Positions 16,194 through 24,457 of a stretch of 64,000 nucleotides of DNA are shown one piece after another (within the stretch, counting starts at the first letter, position 1; the number at the start of each line of letters is the position of its first letter). Made by a program: the position numbers and the translations under genes. The stretch lies in contig NZ_FXTC01000001.1 of NCBI RefSeq assembly GCF_900182655.1, positions 558,001-622,000 of the forward strand. Reading direction: 5' to 3'. The notes beneath the pieces were generated by a model. It had not been told where the DNA came from. It saw only the letters and a program-made list of their open reading frames with translations, and ran no database searches. This DNA comes from Chryseobacterium rhizoplanae (GTDB lineage Bacteria > Bacteroidota > Bacteroidia > Flavobacteriales > Weeksellaceae).

Positions 16194-17735
16194 ATGTCAA
16201 AAAAAGCAATACTGGCAATTCTTGACGGATGGGGATTGGGAACAAACCCTGACGTTTCTGCAATAGATAAAGCAAATACACCATTCATAGACAGCTGTTA
16301 CAAAAAATTCCCGCATACTACACTTGAAGCAAGTGGATTGGCGGTAGGTTTACCAGCCGGACAGATGGGAAATTCTGAAGTGGGGCACATGAACCTGGGA
16401 GCCGGAAGAGTGGTTTACCAAAACCTGGTGAAACTGAACATGGCGGTTGAAAACGGAACACTGGGTCAGGAAAAAGTGATTCAGGATGCTTTCGAATACG
16501 CCAAAAAAGAAAATAAGAAAGTACACTTTATCGGACTGGTTTCCAATGGAGGAGTGCACTCACATATCAATCACTTAAAAGGATTACTGACGGCTGCAAA
16601 AGAATTCGGTTTGAATGAAAACGTTTTTGTTCATGCATTTACCGATGGCAGGGATTGTGATCCGCATTCAGGATTAGGATTTATCGATGAACTTCAGAAG
16701 CATATGGAAGCAACTACCGGAAAGCTGGCAACAGTAGTAGGAAGATACTATGCAATGGACAGAGATAAAAGATGGGAGCGTGTAAAACTGGCTTACGATG
16801 CCCTTGTAGAAGGAATAGGAGAGCAGACAACGGATGCTTTGGCAGCAATTAAGAGGTATTACGATAATAATGTAACCGATGAATTCCTGAAACCCATCAT
16901 TTTAATGCATACTACTGCTACAGGAAATGTAGTGCCGGTAGCAAAAATCATTGAGGATGATGTAGTGATTTGCTTCAACTTCCGTACAGACAGGGGAAGA
17001 GAAATTACAGAAGTTCTTTCTCAGAAGGATTTCCCGGAATTTGGAATGAAAAAACTCAACCTTTATTATATCACGTTGACGAATTATGATAAAACATTCC
17101 AGAATGTACAGGTTGTTTTTGATGAAAACGTTTTGACGGAAACAATGGGTGAAATTCTTGAAAAAAATGGAAGATCCCAGATCAGAATTGCGGAAACAGA
17201 GAAGTATCCACACGTTACTTTCTTCTTTTCAGGAGGAAGAGAAGAAGAATTTGAAGGAGAAAGAAGACTGCTTTGCCCAAGCCCGAAAGATGTTCCTACT
17301 TATGATCTGAAGCCGGAAATGTCAGCCTATGATATTACCAATGCTATCGTACCGGAACTGGAGCAGGGAACTGCGGACTTTGTTTGTCTGAATTTCGCCA
17401 ATACTGATATGGTAGGACATACAGGCGTTTTTGAAGCCGCTGTAAAAGCTGCCGAAGTAGTAGACCAGTGTATCGAAAAAGTAGCAACCGCTGCTTATGA
17501 AAACGGATATGCTGTTTTTATTCTTGCCGATCACGGAAACTCAGACGTAATGATGAATCCTGATGGAACTCCTAATACACAGCACTCAACCAATCTTGTG
17601 CCTTTCATCGTAATGGATAAAGACCAGACCTGGAATCTGAAACCAGGAAAATTAGGGGATGTAGCGCCTACAATCCTTAAAGTAATGGGCGTTGAAATAC
17701 CGGCTGTAATGACGGGAGATGTTTTAGTTGATTAA
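16194..17735 (+). CDS. gpmI: 2,3-bisphosphoglycerate-independent phosphoglycerate mutase
   Basis: 513 residues, the usual length. It interconverts 3- and 2-phosphoglycerate in glycolysis through a phosphoserine intermediate and two Mn ions. Asp11 in ILDGWG and the catalytic Ser61 in QMGNSEVGHMNLG are present, followed by HAFTDGRD (substrate-binding insert domain), NTDMVGHTG and LADHGNSD, the metal ligands of the alkaline phosphatase fold. Start is the ATG behind a TAAATTTG element. Monocistronic, ending in a strong terminator. Confidence 0.97.
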   Translation: MSKKAILAILDGWGLGTNPDVSAIDKANTPFIDSCYKKFPHTTLEASGLAVGLPAGQMGNSEVGHMNLGAGRVVYQNLVKLNMAVENGTLGQEKVIQDAFEYAKKENKKVHFIGLVSNGGVHSHINHLKGLLTAAKEFGLNENVFVHAFTDGRDCDPHSGLGFIDELQKHMEATTGKLATVVGRYYAMDRDKRWERVKLAYDALVEGIGEQTTDALAAIKRYYDNNVTDEFLKPIILMHTTATGNVVPVAKIIEDDVVICFNFRTDRGREITEVLSQKDFPEFGMKKLNLYYITLTNYDKTFQNVQVVFDENVLTETMGEILEKNGRSQIRIAETEKYPHVTFFFSGGREEEFEGERRLLCPSPKDVPTYDLKPEMSAYDITNAIVPELEQGTADFVCLNFANTDMVGHTGVFEAAVKAAEVVDQCIEKVATAAYENGYAVFILADHGNSDVMMNPDGTPNTQHSTNLVPFIVMDKDQTWNLKPGKLGDVAPTILKVMGVEIPAVMTGDVLVD

Positions 17736-17752
17736 AATTCAATAATATTGTC

Positions 17753-17791
17753 AAAAGAATGCCGTTATACTTTGTAGAACGGCATTCTTTT
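17753..17791 (+). terminator. gpmI terminator
   Basis: 14-bp stem (AAAAGAATGCCGTT pairs with 17778-17791) and a T run, 18 bp past the gpmI stop. Confidence 0.88.
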
Positions 17792-17805
17792 ATGATTTAT
17801 GTCAG

Positions 17806-17863
17806 ATAAAGTATGCAAGTCATACTTTATTATGCGCTAAATAATAAATAAATCATATCTTTG
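17806..17863 (+). promoter_or_regulatory. Desaturase promoter with candidate operator
   Basis: TATCTTTG (17856-17863) is a consensus -7 box. Just upstream of the -33 position a perfect 10-bp inverted repeat, ATAAAGTATG, loop CAAGT, CATACTTTAT, spans 17806-17830. It has no T run and does not follow a gene directly, so an operator for a dimeric regulator is more likely than a terminator. Confidence 0.45.
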
Positions 17864-17885
17864 TAAATTAAAACTGAATAGTAAA

Positions 17886-18863
17886 ATGTATCAAAAGCTT
17901 GTAAGGAAAGAAGTAATGGGATTATTGGAAAAGGAAGTAGGTTCTTTTCTTGATAAATTTTTAACGCCAATTGAAAAAATATGGCAGCCTTCCGATTATT
18001 TACCAGATCCTTCAAGCGAAGAATTTAAACACGACTTAGAGGAAATCCAGACTTTTGCCCGCGAAATGCCTTATGATCTTTTTGTAACATTGATCGGGGA
18101 CTGTATCACAGAAGAAGCTCTTCCTTCCTACGAGTCTTGGTTAATGGGAGTTGACGGAATTAATCAGGAAGAGAGATTAGGCTGGGCCAATTGGGTAAGA
18201 GCATGGACTGCTGAAGAAAACAGACACGGAGATTTATTAAACAAATATCTTTATCTGTGCGGAAGAGTAAACATGAGAGAGGTTGAAATTACCACTCAAT
18301 ACCTGATTAATGATGGTTTCGATTTGGGAACAAGTATGGACCCGTACAGAAACTTTATCTATACAAGTTTCCAGGAGACAGCTACCAACATCTCTCACAG
18401 AAGAGTAGGTACATTGGCTAAACAATCCGGAAACGGAAAATTGGCAAAAATGTGCGGTGTGATTGCTGCAGACGAAGCAAGACACGCTAAAGCTTACAAG
18501 CATTTTGTAGCGAAAATCCTTGAAGTAGACCCTTCAGAAATGATTCTTGCATTTGAAGATATGATGCGTAAAAAGATCGTAATGCCTGCTCACCTGATGA
18601 GACAGTCCGGACAAAAGGCCGGGGAACTTTGGGGACATTTTTCAGATGCTGCACAAAGATGCATGGTATATACTGGTCAGGATTATATCAATATTATGAA
18701 AGACCTTTTGGATGAATGGAAAATTGAGCACGTAAAAGGACTTACAGAAAAAGCAGAAAAAGCTCAGGAATACCTGATGAAGCTTCCTGCAAGGCTTCAG
18801 AAGATCACAGACAGAGTTTCTACTCCGGATCTTCAGTTCCAGTTTAGCTGGGTAAAAAGCTAA
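17886..18863 (+). CDS. Acyl-[acyl-carrier-protein] desaturase
   Basis: 325-residue soluble di-iron desaturase of the plant stearoyl-ACP type. It puts a cis double bond into acyl-ACP using O2 and a ferredoxin-like donor. Iron ligands are Glu77 in ITEEALPSY, Glu111 and His114 in EENRH, Glu164 in FQETA, and Glu197 and His200 in DEARH. No membrane segment or signal. A palindrome immediately upstream may be the operator of a lipid-responsive regulator, and fabI elsewhere in the window feeds the same pathway. Start is the ATG at 17886. Confidence 0.94.
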   Translation: MYQKLVRKEVMGLLEKEVGSFLDKFLTPIEKIWQPSDYLPDPSSEEFKHDLEEIQTFAREMPYDLFVTLIGDCITEEALPSYESWLMGVDGINQEERLGWANWVRAWTAEENRHGDLLNKYLYLCGRVNMREVEITTQYLINDGFDLGTSMDPYRNFIYTSFQETATNISHRRVGTLAKQSGNGKLAKMCGVIAADEARHAKAYKHFVAKILEVDPSEMILAFEDMMRKKIVMPAHLMRQSGQKAGELWGHFSDAAQRCMVYTGQDYINIMKDLLDEWKIEHVKGLTEKAEKAQEYLMKLPARLQKITDRVSTPDLQFQFSWVKS

Positions 18864-18900
18864 TAAGATTTACATTATTATTTAAAATATAAAAGTAATT

Positions 18901-18928
18901 GAGTGCCTTTCTTTTGGGCACTCTTTTT
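18901..18928 (+). terminator. Desaturase terminator overlapping the next promoter
   Basis: GAGTGCC (18901-18907) pairs with GGCACTC (18917-18923), then TTTTT. The hairpin loop contains the TTTG that serves as -33 box of the following gene. Confidence 0.75.
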
Positions 18929-18942
18929 ATTTCTTATCTTTG
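18913..18942 (+). promoter_or_regulatory. Promoter of the 18964 gene
   Basis: TTTG (18913-18916), 18-bp spacer, TATCTTTG (18935-18942), about 21 nt before the ATG. Best consensus promoter in the window, nested in the upstream terminator. Confidence 0.65.
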
Positions 18943-18963
18943 CAAAGCTAAAAAAACAACAAA

Positions 18964-19395
18964 ATGTTAAATAATAAAAAGATTGCTGTTGACTTTGACG
19001 GGACTATTGTTGATGACGCTTACCCGGCCATTGGAAAACCGAAAACTTTTGCATTTGAAACTTTGAAAAGACTTCAGGCTGAAGGATACAGACTTATACT
19101 TTGGACGTACAGACACGGAAAAACATTAGATGAAGCCGTAGAATTCTGCAAAAAAAATGGAATAGAATTTTATGCTGTGAATTCCAGTTTTGAAGGAGAA
19201 GTTTTTGATCATGAAACACAATCCAGAAAATTAGATGCAGATTGGTTTATTGACGACAGAAATTTAGGAGGTTTCCCGGGATGGGGTGAGATCTACAATA
19301 TTATCCAGGAAAGAATAGAATTCCGTGTAGAAGGGAAGGAAGTTCTTGCCTATTCAAAACTTAAAAAAGAAAAGAAAAAAGGACTTTTCTGGTAG
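18964..19395 (+). CDS. HAD-superfamily hydrolase, BT0820 type
   Basis: 143-residue short HAD protein. AVDFDGTIVDD at the N-terminus gives the nucleophile Asp10 and acid/base Asp12. LILWTYRHG corresponds to motif II, and DADWFIDDRNLGG holds the acidic motif IV. No cap domain, so it is a small phosphatase of unknown substrate, like the Bacteroides BT0820 protein. The C-terminus is lysine rich. Downstream gap 19396-19550 contains a degenerate 7-bp word array. Confidence 0.85.
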   Translation: MLNNKKIAVDFDGTIVDDAYPAIGKPKTFAFETLKRLQAEGYRLILWTYRHGKTLDEAVEFCKKNGIEFYAVNSSFEGEVFDHETQSRKLDADWFIDDRNLGGFPGWGEIYNIIQERIEFRVEGKEVLAYSKLKKEKKKGLFW

Positions 19396-19405
19396 GATAA
19401 AAATG

Positions 19406-19543
19406 AGAAGCCGGATATTGGAAATTAGTTTTTAATGTCAAATCAAAGCTTCTTTTTTTATCAGAAAGAGTCTGTAGATTGTTATAATATAGAAATACGC
19501 ATTATGCTGTAATCTAGCTTCTAACATCTGATATCTAACATCT
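19406..19543 (+). repeat. Inverted array of degenerate 7-bp words (AGATGTT type)
   Basis: Left arm 19406-19426 contains AGAAGCC, GGATATT and GGAAATT at 7-bp period. After an 82-nt spacer the right arm (19509-19543) has five 7-bp units which, read on the minus strand, are AGATGTT, AGATATC, AGATGTT, AGAAGCT and AGATTAC. Arms match as words rather than base for base. A possible terminator pairing AGAAGC with GCTTCTTTTTTT (about 19406 with 19448) overlaps the left arm. The right arm ends 7 bp before the map start codon, so it lies in the map leader. Confidence 0.75.
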
Positions 19544-19550
19544 ATATACA

Positions 19551-20360
19551 ATGATTCAATTAAAAACGATAGACGAATTACGTCTGATGAAGGAGAGTGC
19601 CCGACTGGTTTCTAAAACATTGGGAATGTTGGCAAAAGAAATTAAACCAGGGATTACAACCTTATATTTAGATAAACTGGCTCATGATTTTATTAAAGAT
19701 CATGGTGCTGAGCCTGCATTTTTAGGATACGGAGGATTCCCAAACTCTCTTTGTATCTCTCCGAATGAGCAGGTAGTTCATGGTTTTCCAAACAATGATG
19801 TAGTAAAAGAAGGAGATGTTCTTTCTGTGGACTGTGGAGTTATTCTTAACGGGTTCGTAGGAGATCATGCCTATACTTTTGAAATCGGGGAAGTGAAACC
19901 TGAGGTTAAAAAATTACTACAGGTTACCAAAGAATCTTTATACAAAGGAATTGAGCAGGTTGTCAGAGGAAAGAGAATAGGAGATATCTCCCATGCAATC
20001 CAGACACATTGTGAAAAAGAAGGATATGGAGTGGTAAGAGAGCTTGTAGGACACGGTTTAGGAAGAAAAATGCACGAAGATCCGCAGGTTCCCAACTATG
20101 GAAGACAAGGAAGCGGAAAGATAATTAAAGACGGTTTGGCAATTGCCATCGAGCCGATGGTTAATATGGGAACTGAGAAAGTGAAATTCCATAATGACGG
20201 CTGGACGGTAACGACTTTAGATAATATGCCATCTGCTCACTTTGAACATGATGTGGCGGTGATCAATGGTAAGCCGGTATTGCTTTCTACATTTGACTAT
20301 GTATATGAAGCTCTGGGGATTGTAAGTGACGAAGAAAAGCAGTTCCAACTGGATTTTTAA
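19551..20360 (+). CDS. map: Methionine aminopeptidase, type I
   Basis: 269 residues. It removes the initiator Met from nascent proteins. The five metal ligands of the pita-bread fold are all present: Asp94 and Asp105 (SVDCGVILNGFVGDHAYT), His168 (GHGLGRKMHE), Glu201 (IAIEPM) and Glu232 (HFEHDVAV). Substrate-binding His77 lies in VVHGFP. No N-terminal zinc-finger extension. Its last base is the first base of the methyltransferase start codon (TAATG), so the two genes are translationally coupled. Confidence 0.97.
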   Translation: MIQLKTIDELRLMKESARLVSKTLGMLAKEIKPGITTLYLDKLAHDFIKDHGAEPAFLGYGGFPNSLCISPNEQVVHGFPNNDVVKEGDVLSVDCGVILNGFVGDHAYTFEIGEVKPEVKKLLQVTKESLYKGIEQVVRGKRIGDISHAIQTHCEKEGYGVVRELVGHGLGRKMHEDPQVPNYGRQGSGKIIKDGLAIAIEPMVNMGTEKVKFHNDGWTVTTLDNMPSAHFEHDVAVINGKPVLLSTFDYVYEALGIVSDEEKQFQLDF

Positions 20361-21127
20361 TGAAAAAGGTAACGAAACTTTTACTGAATAAAATTCCACG
20401 CCCTATGCTTATTAAAATGAGTATCTGGGCAAGACCGCTTATTTACCAGTTTTTCAAAGGAAATCAGTTTTATGATCCTATTGATGGAAGATCTTACAGA
20501 AAATTTCTTCCGTATGGTTATGGAAAACAAAGGGAAAATGCTCTTTCTCCCGGAACTTTAAGTCTGGAGAGACACCGTCAGATGTGGCTGTATCTTCAGA
20601 ATGAAACTGATTTTTTTATTAAGAATTATAAAGTTCTGCATATTGCTCCTGAGCAGGAATTTTTAAGGAAATTCAAGAGAATGAGTAACCTGAACTATAT
20701 TTCGGCAGACTTATATTCTCCAATTGTAGATGTGAAAGCTGATATCCTGGATTTACCTTTTGAAGACGAAAGTTTTGATATTATTTTCTGTAACCACGTT
20801 CTGGAACATATCGAAGACGATGCCAAAGCTATAAGTGAACTGTACAGGGTAATGAAGCCTGGTGGATGGGGGATTCTTCAGGTTCCGATGAAAAATTCAT
20901 TGGAGAAAACCTATGAAGATTTTACCATTAAAGATCCGAAAGAACGCCAGAAACACTTCGGCCAATATGATCACGTCCGCTGGTACGGAATGGATTATTT
21001 TGACCGCTTAAGAAAAGCTGGCTTTGAAACAGAACCGAACTTCTATTCACAGAAATTCTCAGAAGAAGAAATAAAAAAATATGGGTTAAGGCACAATGAA
21101 ATCTTGCCTGTAGTTTATAAAAAATAA
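20360..21127 (+). CDS. SAM-dependent methyltransferase
   Basis: 255-residue class I methyltransferase. VLHIAPEQEFLRKF is motif I in a degenerate form, DLYSPIVDVKADILDLPFEDESFD covers motifs II-III, and FCNHVLEHIEDDAKAISELYRVMKPGGWGILQVPM is the Methyltransf_11 core. The N-terminus (to about residue 80) is basic with HRQMWLYLQNET, seen in proteins of this group in Flavobacteriia. The substrate is unknown. It overlaps map by one base and is followed by a bidirectional terminator. Confidence 0.88.
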   Translation: MKKVTKLLLNKIPRPMLIKMSIWARPLIYQFFKGNQFYDPIDGRSYRKFLPYGYGKQRENALSPGTLSLERHRQMWLYLQNETDFFIKNYKVLHIAPEQEFLRKFKRMSNLNYISADLYSPIVDVKADILDLPFEDESFDIIFCNHVLEHIEDDAKAISELYRVMKPGGWGILQVPMKNSLEKTYEDFTIKDPKERQKHFGQYDHVRWYGMDYFDRLRKAGFETEPNFYSQKFSEEEIKKYGLRHNEILPVVYKK

Positions 21128-21129
21128 AA

Positions 21130-21162
21130 AAAACCGTTTTCAGTTACTGAAGACGGTTTTTT
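21130..21162. terminator. Bidirectional terminator between methyltransferase and T9SS protein
   Basis: AACCGTTTTCAG pairs with CTGAAGACGGTT (one G-U), flanked by A and T runs; it serves the two convergent genes. Confidence 0.85.
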
Positions 21163-21169
21163 TATATCT

Positions 21170-21883
21170 CTATTGCTCTTTTGTAAAAGGATATGATTTA
21201 TAATTTTCCAAAACTAAAATATACTGTCCTTTTTGCAAACGACTTGTATCAATTGATATTTTAGTGTCATTTGTTGTGGTTTCAAATACCAGTTTCCCTG
21301 ATAGATCATAGATCTTAAGCGGAAGTTTTCTCTCAATATTTTCAAGATGTAAAACCTCTTTTACAGGGTTTGGATAGGCTTTAAAAGTTTTTGTCGCTGT
21401 TTCAGTTTCTCTAGTACTTAACTGTGCACTGTTGTTATAATATATCTTGTTTCCTGAAGGATCCATGATCATAAGTGTTTTAACATTACCGTTGGTTGTG
21501 ATCTGATAACTGTATATAGATCCGTAAGCACCTAAAACATACGCATCACAATTTTTCTGATCATAGGCACGAACAGGTCCTGCATTTCCTCCATTATAAA
21601 ACAAAAGAGTACAAGAGCTTGCTGTTTTGATGAGATTATTACCTCCCGGTATAACCCCGAAACTCATCATAGAGGTGTTATAATATCTGGAGTTAATGAC
21701 ATAGCTTGTTCCTCCCGCAGAATTAAAAGTAGTAGCAGGAACTCCATTGTCTATTGCAGGAGTGTTGGTTGTCTGGCCGCTGCTGGTTACCATCTTGGAA
21801 ATATACCAGTTGTTGGAAAGTAATTCGGAAGTTTGCTGGGCAGTCAGTAAACTACCTGCTAAAAGGAATAGTAATTTCTTCAT
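21170..21883 (-). CDS. Secreted protein with T9SS C-terminal sorting domain
   Basis: 237 residues. A short signal peptide (MKKLLFLLAGSLLTAQ) is followed by about 140 residues starting LLSNNWYISKMV, a lipocalin-like opening common in T9SS cargo of Chryseobacterium, with two cysteines (SSCTLLF and KNCDAY). Residues about 165-237 are a type A sorting domain: FKAYPNPVKEVLHLEN, LKIYDLSGKLVF, LQKGQYILVLE. The enzyme-like part has no recognised catalytic motif. It is cargo for the same secretion system as the phosphatase at 12551. Single gene. Confidence 0.85.
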   Translation of the reverse strand: MKKLLFLLAGSLLTAQQTSELLSNNWYISKMVTSSGQTTNTPAIDNGVPATTFNSAGGTSYVINSRYYNTSMMSFGVIPGGNNLIKTASSCTLLFYNGGNAGPVRAYDQKNCDAYVLGAYGSIYSYQITTNGNVKTLMIMDPSGNKIYYNNSAQLSTRETETATKTFKAYPNPVKEVLHLENIERKLPLKIYDLSGKLVFETTTNDTKISIDTSRLQKGQYILVLENYKSYPFTKEQ

Positions 21884-21974
21884 ATGTTAAAAGTTTTCAG
21901 TAAAGATATAAAAAGAATTTATTTCTACCGGTCAGTTGATTAGGATAATAAAAGATCAGAATTCAGAACAAAAA

Positions 21975-21997
21975 ACCGCCTTCATTACGAAGACGGT
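21975..21997 (-). terminator. Terminator of the SMR exporter gene
   Basis: ACCGCCTTC pairs with GAAGACGGT around ATTAC (one mismatch), followed on the minus strand by a six-T run. Confidence 0.7.
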
Positions 21998-22029
21998 CAT
22001 TTTTAAATATAGATAGAAGTTTATGCTTC

Positions 22030-22362
22030 TTAGTGTGATGAAGATACAGCTTTCAGACCTACTACAGAACCAATAAGCGTTACAATAAAGAAAACTCTCC
22101 AAAAGCTTACAGGATCCTTAAAGAAGATAATTCCCATTAAAGCAGTTCCTACCGCTCCAATTCCTGTCCATACCGCATAAGCAGTACCAATAGGTAAGGT
22201 TTGAGTTGCTTTAATCAATAAAACCATACTGATGGTCATGGTTATCAGGAAACCGGCATACCACAGGTACATCTCAGTTCCTGACGTTTCTTTTGCCTTT
22301 CCAAGACATGATGCGAAGGCAACTTCAAATAATCCCGCGATAACTAATATTAACCAATTCAT
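22030..22362 (-). CDS. sugE: Small multidrug resistance protein, SugE/Gdx type
   Basis: 110 residues, four membrane helices, working as an antiparallel homodimer. MNWLILVIAGLFEVAFA carries the conserved coupling Glu (Glu13). LPIGTAYAVWTGIGAVGTA is the SugE signature; this subfamily in other bacteria exports guanidinium rather than broad drugs. No guanidine riboswitch-like structure was seen in the upstream 240 bp. The Crp-family gene upstream on the same strand is separated by a word-repeat array, so coupling is uncertain. Confidence 0.92.
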   Translation of the reverse strand: MNWLILVIAGLFEVAFASCLGKAKETSGTEMYLWYAGFLITMTISMVLLIKATQTLPIGTAYAVWTGIGAVGTALMGIIFFKDPVSFWRVFFIVTLIGSVVGLKAVSSSH

Positions 22363-22440
22363 TTTTTTAAATTTTTCTACGGCAAAGTTCAGAATTTGAC
22401 AGGAGAAAAAATTTTACAATTGTTAAAAAATGAAAATGTA

Positions 22441-22592
22441 GAGAGAGTAAAGAAAGGAAGATGGAGGCTGGAAGAAAGAAGTTATGATAGCCTATTAAGA
22501 AATCTTGCTCAATTTTATTAATTAATGGGAATGCTTAGTAGTTATCATATGAGAAAATAACTTCCATCCTCCAGCTTCCTGCTTCCATTCTC
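22441..22592 (+). repeat. Inverted array of degenerate 7-bp words (GGAAGAT type)
   Basis: Left arm (22456-22484) contains GGAAGAT, GGAGGCT, GGAAGAA and AGAAGTT. Spacer of 73 nt. The right arm (22558-22586), read on the minus strand, contains GGAAGCA, GGAAGCT, GGAGGAT and GGAAGTT. Over 29 bases the arms agree at 23 positions and keep the 7-bp frame exactly. It fills most of the gap between the SMR and Crp genes. Confidence 0.85.
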
Positions 22593-22602
22593 AAAACCGG
22601 AA

Positions 22603-23166
22603 TTACTTGATTTCAGCCCGTATCCTGCTCAAACTTACCTGAGTAATCCCAAGATACGACGCAATATACCCCAGTTGAACTCTTTTTAGCAGCTCAGGCT
22701 GATAAGCCATAATATCTTTATAACGCTCCAGCGAAGTTTTAAACTGCCTGGAAATAATGAGCTCCTCGGATTTTATCATCTCGGCTTCTGCCAGTTTTCG
22801 GCCCCAGTTGGCAATATGAATATCTTCATTGAACAGTTTTCTGAGGTTTTCCGTTTCCATTCTGTACAGATCACAGTCTTCCAGCAGTTCGATGCTTTCA
22901 TAACCGGGTTTGTCCTCTACATAGCTTTTCATAGAAAGGATGCATTGTCCTTCACTACCGAACCAGAATGTAATATCATTATCAGCAGTTGAAGAATAGG
23001 CACGCGCAATCCCTTTACGGATAAAATAGAGATAAGGAATCACTTTATCAGCTTCCATCAGGCAAAAACCTTTAGGATGTGAAATCTCGGTGATATGCTC
23101 TTTTAAACTGTTTTTTGATGCTTCAGGAAGAAGGTAAACCTTGTCGAGAATCTGGTCTATATTCAT
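22603..23166 (-). CDS. Crp/Fnr-family transcriptional regulator
   Basis: 187 residues. Residues about 25-115 form a cyclic-nucleotide-binding-like beta roll (YLYFIRKGIARAYS, ECQ-type ligand Arg not evident), and the C-terminus LGYIASYLGITQVSLSRIRAEIK is a winged helix-turn-helix. No FNR-type Cys cluster. Lacks the usual PRER/cAMP contact, so the ligand is unknown. It has its own TATTTTTG promoter element. It could control the SMR exporter 240 bp downstream on the same strand, which is inference only. Confidence 0.9.
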   Translation of the reverse strand: MNIDQILDKVYLLPEASKNSLKEHITEISHPKGFCLMEADKVIPYLYFIRKGIARAYSSTADNDITFWFGSEGQCILSMKSYVEDKPGYESIELLEDCDLYRMETENLRKLFNEDIHIANWGRKLAEAEMIKSEELIISRQFKTSLERYKDIMAYQPELLKRVQLGYIASYLGITQVSLSRIRAEIK

Positions 23167-23186
23167 AAAAGATGAATTCTAATATT

Positions 23187-23194
23187 CAAAAATA
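23187..23194 (-). promoter_or_regulatory. Crp gene -7 element
   Basis: Minus-strand TATTTTTG, about 21 nt before the ATG at 23166. Confidence 0.5.
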
Positions 23195-23307
23195 TCAGTT
23201 TTAAGTAATGCAATACAAAATTATCGGTAACTTTTATAAGAAATATTGTAATGAAGACAATCAAAATTATTTTGACTCAGAATACATATCATTAAATATT
23301 ATAACGG

Positions 23308-23386
23308 AAAGGGGAAAAATTCCTCTCTTCTGGAGGGGTGGCTAAAATTCAAAGAATTTTTGACGGGGTGGTTAGCCCATTAATCG
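23308..23386 (+). repeat. Structured intergenic repeat-like element
   Basis: An element with an inner AAAATTC-AAA-GAATTTT hairpin, an outer GGCTA/TAGCC pairing (23339-23377) and an upstream CCTC/GAGG hairpin. Its GC-rich GGGGTGG motif occurs twice, in an otherwise very AT-rich 349-bp gap. It looks like a dispersed REP element of Chryseobacterium; no second copy is in this window. Confidence 0.5.
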
Positions 23387-23487
23387 AGTCACTGTAAATT
23401 TTCTTTTCATCATACCATATTTGGGAATATAACTCTCTTTTTTCTTTTAAAAATTAAGATTAACCGTAAAGACCAATTTTGTTTTAG

Positions 23488-23495
23488 TAACTTTG
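23488..23495 (+). promoter_or_regulatory. era promoter -7 element
   Basis: TAACTTTG, about 20 nt before the era ATG. Confidence 0.5.
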
Positions 23496-23515
23496 CAGTT
23501 CGTAATATTATTTTT

Positions 23516-24391
23516 ATGCACAAAGCTGGATTTGTAAATATAGTTGGAAAGCCCAATGCGGGAAAATCGACCTTGCTTAACCAATTAATGGGAGAGAAGT
23601 TGGCGATTGTAACGCAGAAAGCTCAGACAACCCGCCACAGAATTTTTGGTATTTATAATGAAGATGACCTTCAGATTGTATTTTCCGATACTCCGGGAGT
23701 ATTGGATCCAAAATACGGATTGCAGGAAAAAATGATGGATTTTGTAAAAGACTCTTTGCAGGATGCCGATGTTTTCCTGTTTATTGTAGACGTTACCGAT
23801 AAAGCGGAACCATCAGAATTTTTAATTGATAAACTGAATAAAATCCCTGTACCTGTACTTCTTTTATTGAATAAAGTAGACCAGACCGATCAGGCCGGAC
23901 TTGAAAAATTAGTAGAAGACTGGCACAACAGAATTCCAAAAGCTGAAATTCTGCCTATTTCTGCTTTAAATGCCTTCAATACAGAAGTTATTTTACCTAA
24001 AATAAAATCTTTACTTCCTGAAAATCCTCCTTACTACGATAAAGACCAGTATACGGATAAGCCCGAAAGATTCTTTGTAAATGAAGCGATACGTGAGAAA
24101 ATTCTTTTGAACTATGATAAGGAAATTCCATACTCAGTAGAAGTCGTGACTGAGCAGTTCAAAGAGAAAGAAGGAATTATCTTCATAGACTCAATTATTT
24201 ATGTAGAAAGAGATACTCAGAAAGGAATTATTATCGGCCATAAAGGTGAAGCGATCAAGAAAGTGGGAACTGAAGCAAGATTAGACCTGGAAAAGTTTTT
24301 CACCAAGAAAATTCATTTAAACTTATTTGTAAAAGTGAAAAAAGACTGGAGAAAGAATGACAGAGATCTTAAAAACTTCGGTTACAGATAA
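23516..24391 (+). CDS. era: GTPase Era
   Basis: 291-residue essential ribosome-assembly GTPase that binds the 3' end of 16S rRNA. Walker A GKPNAGKST (11-19), G3 DTPG (58-61), G4 NKVD (119-122) and switch segment QTTRHRIFG are intact. The C-terminal KH domain includes IIIGHKGEAIKKVGTEAR with the GxxG loop. Ends KNDRDLKNFGYR like other Bacteroidota Era proteins. Followed by DoxX after 66 bp with no strong terminator, so some read-through is possible. Confidence 0.97.
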   Translation: MHKAGFVNIVGKPNAGKSTLLNQLMGEKLAIVTQKAQTTRHRIFGIYNEDDLQIVFSDTPGVLDPKYGLQEKMMDFVKDSLQDADVFLFIVDVTDKAEPSEFLIDKLNKIPVPVLLLLNKVDQTDQAGLEKLVEDWHNRIPKAEILPISALNAFNTEVILPKIKSLLPENPPYYDKDQYTDKPERFFVNEAIREKILLNYDKEIPYSVEVVTEQFKEKEGIIFIDSIIYVERDTQKGIIIGHKGEAIKKVGTEARLDLEKFFTKKIHLNLFVKVKKDWRKNDRDLKNFGYR

Positions 24392-24457
24392 ACTAAAATA
24401 GCCGGAATCCCGTTGTATTAAAAGATTTTTATTACCTTAGTATAAATTTTTTAGTAA

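Noticed and set aside
17806..17830. Second terminator after gpmI
   Set aside because: No T run follows and the gpmI terminator at 17753 is already strong; position fits an operator better.
22363..22602. Guanidine riboswitch before the SMR gene
   Set aside because: No conserved guanidine-I or -II type motifs; the gap is filled by the GGAAGAT word array.
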